From Novosphingobium decolorationis (GTDB lineage: Bacteria; Pseudomonadota; Alphaproteobacteria; Sphingomonadales; Sphingomonadaceae), in contig NZ_CP054856.1 of assembly GCF_018417475.1 (NCBI RefSeq), positions 3,627,001-3,691,000 on the forward strand: a stretch of DNA of 64,000 nt, given 5' to 3'. The notes beneath the pieces were generated by a model that did not search any database, was not told the origin of the DNA, and worked only from the letters and a program-made list of their open reading frames with translations. The translations under genes and the position numbers were made by a program. Positions within the stretch are counted from its first letter, which is position 1. The number at the start of each line of letters is the position of its first letter. This document shows, in pieces, positions 46,471-54,104 of this stretch.

Positions 46471-48102
46471 ATGTTTCGGCGGATGGTTCGGTGTGGTTTG
46501 GGGGTGGCAGGTGCCTTGGCGCTGTCGGCCCTGCCCGCGATGGCAGGTGCCGATGAGTTGCCTCGGATTGCCACGAAGGATGGGCGCCACGCGCTGATGG
46601 TCGATGGTGCGCCGTTCCTCATGCTGGGCGCGCAGATCAACAACTCCAGCTCCTGGCCCGCCGCGATGCCTGGCGTCTGGCCCGCGATGGAGGCCATGCA
46701 CGTCAACACCGTGGAAGCGCCCATCGGCTGGGAGCAGATCGAGCCCGAGGAGGGGAAGTTCGACTTCTCGGCCGTCGATACCCTGCTGGAAGAAGCCCGC
46801 GCGCATGACGTGCGTCTGGTTCTCCTGTGGTTCGCGACCTGGAAGAACACCAACCCGCAGTACGCGCCGGCCTGGGTGAAGCTGGACAATGCCCGCTTCC
46901 CGCGCATGCGCCGGGCCGATGGAAGCTTCCACTATGCACTTTCGCCTTTCGCGAAATCGACATTGGAGGCCGACAGCCGCGCCTTCGCTGCGCTCATGGA
47001 GCACCTGAGAAAGGCCGACCCGCAGAACACGGTCATCATGGTCCAAGTCCAGAACGAGCCGGGCACCTATGGTCTTGCGCGCGACCATTCGCCCGAGGCC
47101 GAAAAGGCCTTTGCCGCCCCCGTTCCCGAGGCGCTGCGCCGGAAGACGGGCAAGGGGAAGGGGACCTGGCAGGAGCTCTACGGGCGCGATGCCGAGCTCT
47201 ATTTCCACTCCTGGCATGTCGCGCGCTACATCGATGCGGTTGCCGCCGCAGGCAAGGCGGTGAAGCCGCTGCCGATGTATGCGAACGCGGCGCTGACCGG
47301 TAACCCCTTCGATTGGCAGGATCCCAATACTTACGCGAGCGGCGGCCCGGCCAACACCGTGGTCGATGTCTACAAGGCGGCCGCGCCGCATCTCGACCTT
47401 GTCGGTCCCGATATCTACACCACGAAGCACAAGGACTACCTCGGCTTCCTCGATAAGTACGACCGCCCCGAGAACGCGCTCTTCGTGCCCGAGACGGGCC
47501 ATGCGAAGGAGTACGCGCGCTTCTTCTTCGAGGCGATGGGGCGCGGCGCGATCGGCTGGTCGCCCTTCGGAATCGACCGCCTGCGCTATTTGCCGAGCTT
47601 TCCGGTCACCTCGAAGCTGAACGATGAGGCGTTGACCCCGTTTTCGGCGAACTACGCCCTCTTCAAGGGGCTCGACCGGCTCTGGGCCAAGTGGGCCTTT
47701 GCGGGCAAGACCTGGGGCGCGGCGGAGCCGGAAGACCCGGCAGACGAGCACCGCGAGGTACTGGACCTCGGGCGCTACAAGGCCGAGGTCAGCTTCGGGC
47801 GCGGTGACTGGGGCATGGGCGAGGCCAAGGGCAACGACTGGCCCAAGGGCGGTGCGGTCCTCGCCGAAATCGCCCCCGATGAATACCTCGTCACGGGCCG
47901 TTTTGCGCGCGTGACGTTCGAGATGGCGGATCCGAGCCGCGCGAACCTCATCCTCGATCGCGTCGAGCAGGGCCACTATGACGCGGCAGGCAACTGGATC
48001 TTCGAGCGGGTGTGGAACGGGGACCAGGTCGACTGGGGGCTCAACTTCACCGCTGCCAACCAGATCCTGCATGTGAAGCTGGCGAGTTACCCCATCCGGT
48101 AA
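46471..48102 (+). CDS. GH35 beta-galactosidase (DUF5597 type), copy 2
   Basis: A 543-aa paralogue of the enzyme at 39960-41591. It keeps the same layout: signal peptide ending [42 protein letters not shown], acid/base Glu in VQNEPGTYG and nucleophile Glu in FVPETGHAKEY. Divergence is spread along the protein, and the acid/base loop differs (QNEPG against ENETG), suggesting different galactoside preference. AGGAGAG precedes the ATG. It is co-transcribed with GH29, so it may act on freshly defucosylated side chains. Confidence 0.89.
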   Translation: MFRRMVRCGLGVAGALALSALPAMAGADELPRIATKDGRHALMVDGAPFLMLGAQINNSSSWPAAMPGVWPAMEAMHVNTVEAPIGWEQIEPEEGKFDFSAVDTLLEEARAHDVRLVLLWFATWKNTNPQYAPAWVKLDNARFPRMRRADGSFHYALSPFAKSTLEADSRAFAALMEHLRKADPQNTVIMVQVQNEPGTYGLARDHSPEAEKAFAAPVPEALRRKTGKGKGTWQELYGRDAELYFHSWHVARYIDAVAAAGKAVKPLPMYANAALTGNPFDWQDPNTYASGGPANTVVDVYKAAAPHLDLVGPDIYTTKHKDYLGFLDKYDRPENALFVPETGHAKEYARFFFEAMGRGAIGWSPFGIDRLRYLPSFPVTSKLNDEALTPFSANYALFKGLDRLWAKWAFAGKTWGAAEPEDPADEHREVLDLGRYKAEVSFGRGDWGMGEAKGNDWPKGGAVLAEIAPDEYLVTGRFARVTFEMADPSRANLILDRVEQGHYDAAGNWIFERVWNGDQVDWGLNFTAANQILHVKLASYPIR

Positions 48103-48115
48103 GAAAAAGAGATTT

Positions 48116-48228
48116 CCGAGGGCCATTGCCCTCGGGCTCCCCATACTGTCGGCCTCACCTTCCGCCCGCCACGGTGGCTGAGAGAGGCAAGGTCGACATT
48201 ATGGGGTCAAGGGGCGATGGCCCCTTGA
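48116..48228. repeat. REP-like hairpin pair after GH35
   Basis: Two GC hairpins lie between convergent genes. The first (48116-48135) has arms CCGAGGGC and GCCCTCGG around CATT, followed by GCTCCC. The second (48207-48228) has arms TCAAGGGGC and GCCCCTTGA around GATG. The first 26 bases recur, with one change, at 52194-52219 and in reverse at 52338-52363. They probably act as bidirectional transcript ends. Confidence 0.6.
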
Positions 48229-48238
48229 GATACTCCTT

Positions 48239-48883
48239 CTACCCCTTGTGCCGCGGCAGCCTTAGCCCCCAATGTATGGCCGCACCGCGCAGACAGAAGC
48301 CGCACAGCGTGGCGAGGATCGTTGCGAGACCAGAGGACAGCCCGGCCATGGTCAGGCCCAGGAACACGCCCGCGGCCAGCAGCGCGGCGGTCACGTAGAG
48401 TTCGTTGCGCAGGAGGATCGAGGGCACGCCTGCGACCACGTCGCGGATGACGCCGCCCATGCACGCGCTCATCACCCCCATGACCACGGCGGGAAGGGGG
48501 GCTGCGCCCAGACTCAGCGCCTTGCCGGTGCCGAAGACCGCAAAGGCGGCCAGACCGCCCGCGTCGAACCATTCCAGCGCACGTTCGGGCCAGATGCGCG
48601 TGGGCAAGAGCCAGACCAGAATGCCGACCGCGATGCACAGCACCAGCGGGGCCGGGGAGAGGACCCAGTTGACCTGAACGCCGGTGAAGACGTCGCGCAG
48701 CGAGCCTCCTCCGATCCCGGCGACGGTGGCGAAGAAGATCGAGGCAATGATGTCGAGGTTCTTGCGCGCCGCGACGAGCGCGCCCGAAACCGCGAACACG
48801 GCGATCCCGGTGTAGTTCACGATGTCGAGGATCGGTCCGACGAGAACGAGTTCGGCGGGGACGAGTTGGGTGGCAACAGGCAT
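48239..48883 (-). CDS. TRIC-family (UPF0126) membrane protein
   Basis: A 214-aa protein with about seven hydrophobic helices and the duplicated glycine-rich motifs of the trimeric intracellular cation channel family: AVSGALVAARKNLDII with GIGGGSLRDVFTG, and AVFGTGKALSLG with CMGGVIRDVVAGVPSILL. Bacterial members form K+-permeable trimers. It converges on GH35 across the hairpin pair. The gene is unrelated to xyloglucan use and marks the return to core genome. Confidence 0.87.
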   Translation of the reverse strand: MPVATQLVPAELVLVGPILDIVNYTGIAVFAVSGALVAARKNLDIIASIFFATVAGIGGGSLRDVFTGVQVNWVLSPAPLVLCIAVGILVWLLPTRIWPERALEWFDAGGLAAFAVFGTGKALSLGAAPLPAVVMGVMSACMGGVIRDVVAGVPSILLRNELYVTAALLAAGVFLGLTMAGLSSGLATILATLCGFCLRGAAIHWGLRLPRHKG

Positions 48884-48995
48884 CCCCCAGCCTTACACGC
48901 GCCCGGGCGCGAGGGGGAATAGGGGGCGACCCGCAGGCGCTGCGTTGTCCGAAGGAATTTTCGTATCGCAGGAATTCGCGGCCCCTGAAACGACA

Positions 48996-49021
48996 GAAGG
49001 CGCCCCTGTCGGGGCGCCTTC
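48996..49021 (-). terminator. terminator of infC
   Basis: The perfect 11-base arms GAAGGCGCCCC (48996-49006) and GGGGCGCCTTC (49011-49021) flank a 4-base loop. On the minus strand they are followed by TGTCGTTTC, about 30 bases after the infC stop. The stretch 48884-49052 holds no gene. Confidence 0.75.
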
Positions 49022-49052
49022 CGGAAGTTCGTGGCGCGAGGGCCCGAGATGC

Positions 49053-49595
49053 TTACTTGGGCGAGAGCACCATGAGCATCTGGCGGCCTTCCATGCGCGG
49101 ATAGGCTTCGACCTTGGCGATCTCGGCGACGCCTTCCTGCACGCGGCGCAGCAGGTTCATGCCCAGCTGCTGGTGCGAAAGTTCGCGGCCGCGGAAGCGC
49201 AGGGTGACCTTCACCTTGTCGCCCGCCTCGATGAAGCGCTGTACGTTGCGCATCTTCACGTCGTAGTCGTGGTCATCGATGTTCGGACGCATCTTGATCT
49301 CCTTGATCTCCTGCGTCTTCTGGGTCTTGCGCGCTGCGTTGGCCTTCTTCTGGGCCTCGTAGCGGTACTTGCCTACATCGAGAAACTTGCACACCGGCGG
49401 ATCGGCGTTGGGCGACACTTCCACGAGGTCGAGGCCGACATCGGCCGCACGCTCGATTGCGTCACGCGTCGAAAGGACGCCAACATTCTCGCCGTTCTCG
49501 TCGATCACGCGGACCTTGTCGGCTTGGATGAACTTGTTGTAGCGCGGTCCGCTCTTGACCGGTGGCGCCATCATGCGCCGGGGTGGGGGTGCTAT
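49053..49595 (-). CDS. infC: translation initiation factor IF-3
   Basis: Binds the 30S subunit and checks start-codon pairing. The core is unmistakable: [73 protein letters not shown] and [16 protein letters not shown]. The first ATG pair (49574, 49571) has no ribosome site, only a C-rich tract. An ATA codon at 49595-49593 lies 7 bases after AGGAG and gives a 180-aa protein, the length of E. coli IF-3. IF-3 genes commonly use AUU, AUC or AUA starts for autoregulation, so I place the start there. The shorter form would be 173 aa. Confidence 0.93.
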   Translation of the reverse strand: MAPPPRRMMAPPVKSGPRYNKFIQADKVRVIDENGENVGVLSTRDAIERAADVGLDLVEVSPNADPPVCKFLDVGKYRYEAQKKANAARKTQKTQEIKEIKMRPNIDDHDYDVKMRNVQRFIEAGDKVKVTLRFRGRELSHQQLGMNLLRRVQEGVAEIAKVEAYPRMEGRQMLMVLSPK

Positions 49596-49607
49596 ATGCG
49601 TTCTCCT
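49593..49607 (-). promoter_or_regulatory. ribosome site and AUA start of infC
   Basis: AGGAGAA (49607-49601, minus strand) is followed after 5 bases by ATA (49595-49593) in frame with infC. No better start codon is near a ribosome site. A non-AUG start would be disfavoured by IF-3 itself, giving negative feedback. The region 49608-49742 probably holds the infC promoter, but I see no clear box. Confidence 0.65.
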
Positions 49608-49742
49608 GAGTCGTTACTCTGAAATCGTGCGAATGCGGGCGTCCTTAATGCGAATCGTCGCCTCGCGCAAAGTGCGATTTTCCGAACGTTCCACAATGAA
49701 TGCCCCGGCCGGAGACCCGGCCTTGTCCACCTATATAGGCAA

Positions 49743-50435
49743 TCAGGCCGCTTTTCGCCAGAGGGGGTAGCGAACGAGCCGCTTTTGCGCCGGGATCAGG
49801 GCATCGATGGCCTGTGCAGGCTGCAGCGCGCCCAGGATTGCAGGATCGTCGGCCGCCATGCCGCCGGTGAGCGCGCCGAAGGCCGGGAGGATGAGGCGCG
49901 TCTCGCTCGCCACGGTGCAGGCGCGGCGGATGCGGCGCCCGCGCGCGGTGACCTCGAGCCGGGGGTGAAAGTGACCCGAAAGCTCCGGCTCGGTGACGTT
50001 GGGATGGGCCTCGTGGCGCAGCGCGATGCCCGCCACGGTCAACTCGGCAAGGCAGGTGCCGCCCGCCGCCGTTCCCAGTTCGGGGTCGTGGTTGCCGGTG
50101 ATCCAGACCCAGTCGAGCGCGCGGGTGAGGGCATCGAGCATGCCCGCCGCGTGCGGCTCCAGACGCTCGGGCCCCGCGCTGTCGTGGAAATTGTCGCCCA
50201 GTGCGAAGACCCGGCGCGCGCCGGTTTGCCGTACCGCCTGCGCCAGACGCTCGAGCGTCTCGCGGCTGTCGTAGGGCGGCAGCATCTGCCCGGTGCGCGC
50301 GTAGAAGCTGGCCTTCTCCAGATGCAGGTCGGCGACCAGCAGCGCATCCTCGCGCGGCCAGTACAGCGCGCCGGGGCGCGAACCGGAGCCTTCCAGCAGG
50401 ACCATTTCCTGCGCGCAGAACGAAAAGGGAACCAT
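49743..50435 (-). CDS. pdeM: ligase-associated metallophosphoesterase PdeM
   Basis: A 230-aa calcineurin-like phosphoesterase. Metal-binding motifs run in order: LLVADLHLEKASFYARTG, FALGDNFHDS, WITGNHDPE and GHFHPRL. The last part, LILPAFGALTGGMAADDPAI with IPAQKRLVRYP, is typical of the PdeM group associated with DNA ligase and Lhr helicase in DNA repair, although those partners are not beside it here. The start at 50435 is preceded by AAGGA. It is divergent from hemF. Confidence 0.85.
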   Translation of the reverse strand: MVPFSFCAQEMVLLEGSGSRPGALYWPREDALLVADLHLEKASFYARTGQMLPPYDSRETLERLAQAVRQTGARRVFALGDNFHDSAGPERLEPHAAGMLDALTRALDWVWITGNHDPELGTAAGGTCLAELTVAGIALRHEAHPNVTEPELSGHFHPRLEVTARGRRIRRACTVASETRLILPAFGALTGGMAADDPAILGALQPAQAIDALIPAQKRLVRYPLWRKAA

Positions 50436-50501
50436 GGCTTTTCCTTGCCGTGTCCAGTCCGATTTGGCAAGCGCGGGACGACAACGAGAAACAGGACAGC
50501 T

Positions 50502-51365
50502 ATGACCGATTGGGCCCCCTACACCCGCCGCGCCAGCGAATGGTTCGAAACTCTGCGCAACAGCATCTGCGCGGAGTTCGAGGCGATCGAGCGCGAAGCC
50601 GGCAGCGAGGCCTCGTTCCAGTACACGCCCTGGCGGCGCGATGCGGTCGACGATGAGAAGGGCGAGACCGGCGGCGGTACGCGCGGACTGATGAAGGGGC
50701 AGGTGTTCGAGAAGGTGGGGGTGAACATCTCCACCGTCCACGGCGCGTTCGGCAAGGAGTTTGCGAGCTCGATCAACGGGGCCTCGGTGGAGCGCCCGGA
50801 ATTTTCGGCCACAGGCATCAGCCTCGTTGCGCACATGGCCAATCCGCATGTGCCCGCCGTCCACATGAACACCCGCTTCCTCACCACGACCAAGGCGTGG
50901 TTCGGGGGCGGTGCGGACCTCAATCCGCCGCTGCCCTACGATGAGGACACCGAGGAATTCCACGCGGCCTTCAAGGCGGCCTGCGACGCGCATGGTGAGG
51001 ACTACTACGAGCGCTTCAAGGCCTGGGCGGATGAGTACTTCTACATTCCCCACCGCAAGGTGCACCGCGGCGTTGGCGGGATCTTCTACGATCACCTGGA
51101 ATGCGCCGACGAGGCGATGTGGGAAGCCAACTTTGCCTTCACGAAGGCTGTGGGCGAGGCGTTCCTGGCGATCTTCCCCAAGCTGGTGCGCCGACGCATG
51201 GGGATGGACTTCACGCCCGCCGACAAGGCGCAACAACTGGAATGGCGCGGGCGCTACGCCGAGTTCAACCTCGTCCATGACCGGGGCACGCTCTTTGGCC
51301 TCAAGACCGGCGGCAACATCGATGCCATCCTGATGAGCCTGCCGCCCGAGGCGACCTGGAGTTGA
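50502..51365 (+). CDS. hemF: oxygen-dependent coproporphyrinogen III oxidase
   Basis: A 287-aa cytoplasmic haem-biosynthesis enzyme that decarboxylates coproporphyrinogen III to protoporphyrinogen IX using O2. Family motifs are EGSEA-like FQYTPWRRD, GGGTRGLMKGQVFEKVGVN, HMNTRFLTTTKAWFGGGADL, FYIPHRKVHRGVGGIFYDHL and EFNLVHDRGTLFGLKTGGN. ATG 50502 has AGGAC upstream. Its stop is inside the start of map (TTGA overlap). Confidence 0.95.
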   Translation: MTDWAPYTRRASEWFETLRNSICAEFEAIEREAGSEASFQYTPWRRDAVDDEKGETGGGTRGLMKGQVFEKVGVNISTVHGAFGKEFASSINGASVERPEFSATGISLVAHMANPHVPAVHMNTRFLTTTKAWFGGGADLNPPLPYDEDTEEFHAAFKAACDAHGEDYYERFKAWADEYFYIPHRKVHRGVGGIFYDHLECADEAMWEANFAFTKAVGEAFLAIFPKLVRRRMGMDFTPADKAQQLEWRGRYAEFNLVHDRGTLFGLKTGGNIDAILMSLPPEATWS

Positions 51366-52171
51366 GCCGCCAGGACTTCTGCAAGGCGCCTTGGGAGGTC
51401 GATCTCATGGCCGAGGCCGGACGGTTGCTGGCCTCGGTCTTCGGGCTGATCGACCGTACGCCGCTGGCGGGCAAGTCCACGCTGGAAATCGACACCATGG
51501 TCGAGCGCTTCATCGTCGATGAACTGGGTGCGCGCCCGGCGAGCAAGGGGCAGTACGGCTTTCCCTACGTGCTCAATTCCTCGATCAATTCGGTCGTGTG
51601 CCACGGCATGCCCAAGGACAGCGATGTCCTGAAGGACGGCGACATCGTCAACTTCGACATCACGCTGGAGAAGGGCGGCTACATCGCAGACTCCAGCAAG
51701 ACCTATCTGGTCGGAGACGTGCACCCGGCCGCGCGCAAGCTGGTCGAGACGACGTATGCGGCGCTCTGGAAGGGGATCGCCCAAGTGCGCCCCGGTGCGC
51801 GGCTGGGCGATATCGGGCACGTCATCGAACGCCACGCGCACCGCGCAGGCTATTCGGTCGTGCGCGAGTTCTGCGGGCACGGCATCGGCCAGCAGATGCA
51901 CGAGGAACCCCAGGTCCTCCATTTCGGCCGCCCGGGCACGGGCGTCCTGATCGAGGAGGGCATGACCTTCACCATCGAGCCCATGCTCAACCAGGGCCGA
52001 CGCGGCGTGCGCCAGGAAAAGGACGGCTGGACCGTGCGCACGCTGGACGGCGGCCTCTCCGCACAGTTCGAGCACACTGTCGCGGTGACGGCGAGCGGGG
52101 TGCGCGTGCTGACGCTGCGCCCGGAAGAGCGCGCGATGGCCGCGAAGCTGGAGCAGGCCGGGGCGTTCTAG
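51362..52171 (+). CDS. map: type I methionine aminopeptidase
   Basis: A 269-aa enzyme that removes N-terminal Met. All five metal ligands are present: Asp in NFDITLEKGG, Asp in IADSSKTYLVG, His in FCGHGIGQQMHEEP, Glu in FTIEPMLNQG and Glu in AQFEHTVAVT. The start is TTG, sharing the TGA of hemF (TTGA), which implies translational coupling. The first residues SRQDFCKAPWEVDLMAEAG are normal for the family, supporting this start. Confidence 0.93.
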   Translation: MSRQDFCKAPWEVDLMAEAGRLLASVFGLIDRTPLAGKSTLEIDTMVERFIVDELGARPASKGQYGFPYVLNSSINSVVCHGMPKDSDVLKDGDIVNFDITLEKGGYIADSSKTYLVGDVHPAARKLVETTYAALWKGIAQVRPGARLGDIGHVIERHAHRAGYSVVREFCGHGIGQQMHEEPQVLHFGRPGTGVLIEEGMTFTIEPMLNQGRRGVRQEKDGWTVRTLDGGLSAQFEHTVAVTASGVRVLTLRPEERAMAAKLEQAGAF

Positions 52172-52193
52172 ATTGAAGAAATAAAAGGATGTT

Positions 52194-52363
52194 CCGAGGG
52201 CCATCGCCCTCGGGCTCCCGGAATCGGCAGCGGCAGTTCGTCTCCGGCACCATCGCGCCACAAGGGCGAGGTTGTCATGAAATGGGGCTTCGCCCCGGGC
52301 GCATGCGTCCCGGAACGCGCTGCGCTCGACAGGTATAGGGAGCCCGAGGGCGATGGCCCTCGG
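52194..52363. repeat. inverted pair of REP-like palindromes between map and phoD
   Basis: A 26-base element (52194-52219) with stem CCGAGGGC/GCCCTCGG and tail GGCTCCC recurs exactly, in reverse, at 52338-52363. Two smaller hairpins lie between them, with arms GGGGC/GCCCC at 52284-52296 and GGGCGCA/TGCGTCC at about 52297-52311. A single-base variant lies at 48116-48141. The array separates convergent genes and probably ends both transcripts. Confidence 0.65.
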
Positions 52364-52386
52364 ATGTCCCTTCTTCTACTCTGAGA

Positions 52387-54009
52387 TCAAACGCCAGCGA
52401 AGGCGCGTGCCCCCCAGTTCACCACGCGTTCGTCCTGGGTCGTACCCGAGGTCGTGCGCGCGGCGATGGTGCTCATGAAGTGCCAGGCACCGCGCACGCT
52501 GTCTTGCGTGAGGTCGAGCGAGACGTAGCCACGGCGGCTGGCGTCGCACAGCGCGAGGCCGGGGTTGGCGCCTTGCAGCGCGCGGGCGAGGTTTTGCGGG
52601 GCAACCGAGGGCAGGTAGCTCTCGAAGCCCGGCGAGGTGACCGAGTGGCCCGCGTATTCGACGCCGACCGGGGCGCCGTCGACGCTGAGGTTCTGGCCCC
52701 AGGCGTTGTGGCTGTCGCCCGAGAGGACGACGAGGTTCGCCTCGGCCTCGCGCGCGGCGCGCAGCAGGCGTTCGCGGGCGGCCGGGTAGCCGTCCCAGGA
52801 ATCCATGTTGAAGGGCAGGCCGACCTTGGAGGCGGCCGCGATACCCATGAGCGCCTGGCGCACCTTGGGATCGGCGCCGTTGGGGGCGATGTCGGCCATT
52901 TCGGCGGGCGCCTTGAGCGGGCCCATGACGATCTGCTGGGCCAGGACCTGCCAGCGCGTGCCGGACCTGACCGACTGCGCGATCTCGCGGTTGAGCCACT
53001 TCTCCTGCGTCGCGCCCATGACGGTGCGGGCCGGGTCCTGCCAGGCGCCGTCGCGAAATTCGATCATGGCCCGGGCGATGTCGTCCTTGCCCGCGAGGGC
53101 CTTGGCGAAGTCGAGCTGTTCGACGCGCCCGGTGACGCGGGTCTCGGGGCGGAAGATCGTGGCGAGCGAGCCGATCTGGAAGCTGTTGTAGGGGGTATCG
53201 GAGACCGGCATCCATTCGCGGTAGACGCGCTCGGCAATGGCACGCCGCGCGCTCCAGGAGCCTTCGGTTTCGCTCTGGTGGTTTTCCGCGCCGCCCTGCC
53301 AGGCATCGTTCGCCAGTTCGTGGTCGTCCCACTGCGCCAGCATCGGGAAGCGGCGGTGCAGGGCCTGAAGGTCCGGATCGAGGCGATAGGAGGCGTAGCG
53401 CAGGCGGTAGTCCGCGAGCGTCAGGATCTCGTGGTCGGGCTGAACCTCGCGGCCGGCCATGGCCTTGGCCGGGTAGGAGCCGTTGGGCGCGTATTCGTAG
53501 AGGTAGTCGCCGACGTGGATGACGAGGTCGAGGTCGTCGCGCCTGGCGGCGTGGGCATAGGCGTTGAAGAAGCCGAAGGGCATGTTCGAGCACGAGAACA
53601 GGCCGATGCCGAAGCGCGCGATATCGCCGGTGGGCAGTGTGCGGGTACGGCCGATTTCGCTCATCGCGCCGTTGGGGGCGATGAAGCGGTAGTGGTACCA
53701 GCGGTCGGGGGCGAGGCCCTTCACCACCAGCTTGACGCAGTTGTCATGTTCGGGCGAGGCAATGACTTCGCCGCCCGAGATGACCTTCGTGAAGGCCTCG
53801 TCGGCGGCAACCTCGCAGCGCAGTCTGGTCTCGCCGCTGCCGACGTAGCGCGTCCACAGGAGGACCGAATTGCCCGAAGGCTCGCCGCTCGCCACGCCGT
53901 GGGTGAAGCCCTGGGCGGTCATGGCGCGGGCCATGCCTGGCAGCGTCAGGGCGCCGAGGCCAAGGAGGCTGCCCTGGATGAGAAGGCGGCGGTCGAGAGT
54001 GAGAGGCAT
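52387..54009 (-). CDS. phoD: alkaline phosphatase D family protein (PhoD)
   Basis: A 540-aa exported phosphodiesterase/phosphomonoesterase. The signal MPLTLDRRLLIQGSLLGLGA has a degenerate twin-arginine pattern. A PhoD N-terminal Ig-like domain (FTHGVASGEPSGNSVLLWTR) precedes the metallophosphatase core: FGIGLFSCSN, VIHVGDYLYEY, AQWDDHELAND, LVVLSGDSHNAWG and YAGHSVTSPGFE. The enzyme normally binds Fe3+ and Ca2+. It follows the TonB receptor at 54105-56402 on the same strand after a strong hairpin, suggesting uptake and hydrolysis of an organic phosphate. Confidence 0.91.
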   Translation of the reverse strand: MPLTLDRRLLIQGSLLGLGALTLPGMARAMTAQGFTHGVASGEPSGNSVLLWTRYVGSGETRLRCEVAADEAFTKVISGGEVIASPEHDNCVKLVVKGLAPDRWYHYRFIAPNGAMSEIGRTRTLPTGDIARFGIGLFSCSNMPFGFFNAYAHAARRDDLDLVIHVGDYLYEYAPNGSYPAKAMAGREVQPDHEILTLADYRLRYASYRLDPDLQALHRRFPMLAQWDDHELANDAWQGGAENHQSETEGSWSARRAIAERVYREWMPVSDTPYNSFQIGSLATIFRPETRVTGRVEQLDFAKALAGKDDIARAMIEFRDGAWQDPARTVMGATQEKWLNREIAQSVRSGTRWQVLAQQIVMGPLKAPAEMADIAPNGADPKVRQALMGIAAASKVGLPFNMDSWDGYPAARERLLRAAREAEANLVVLSGDSHNAWGQNLSVDGAPVGVEYAGHSVTSPGFESYLPSVAPQNLARALQGANPGLALCDASRRGYVSLDLTQDSVRGAWHFMSTIAARTTSGTTQDERVVNWGARAFAGV

Positions 54010-54056
54010 GGCAGGCAGGGTCCTGTGTCGCAGGCTATCGGGAAGTGCGGATGGGC

Positions 54057-54098
54057 GGCGCAGCCGGGCGCGGGGCGCGTTCCGGGCCCGGCTGCGCC
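54057..54098 (-). terminator. hairpin between TonB receptor and phoD
   Basis: The perfect 13-base arms GGCGCAGCCGGGC (54057-54069) and GCCCGGCTGCGCC (54086-54098) surround a 16-base loop, 6 bases after the receptor stop. With no T-run it could be a partial terminator or an mRNA stabiliser that sets receptor against phosphatase levels. Confidence 0.5.
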
Positions 54099-54104
54099 GG
54101 ATCG

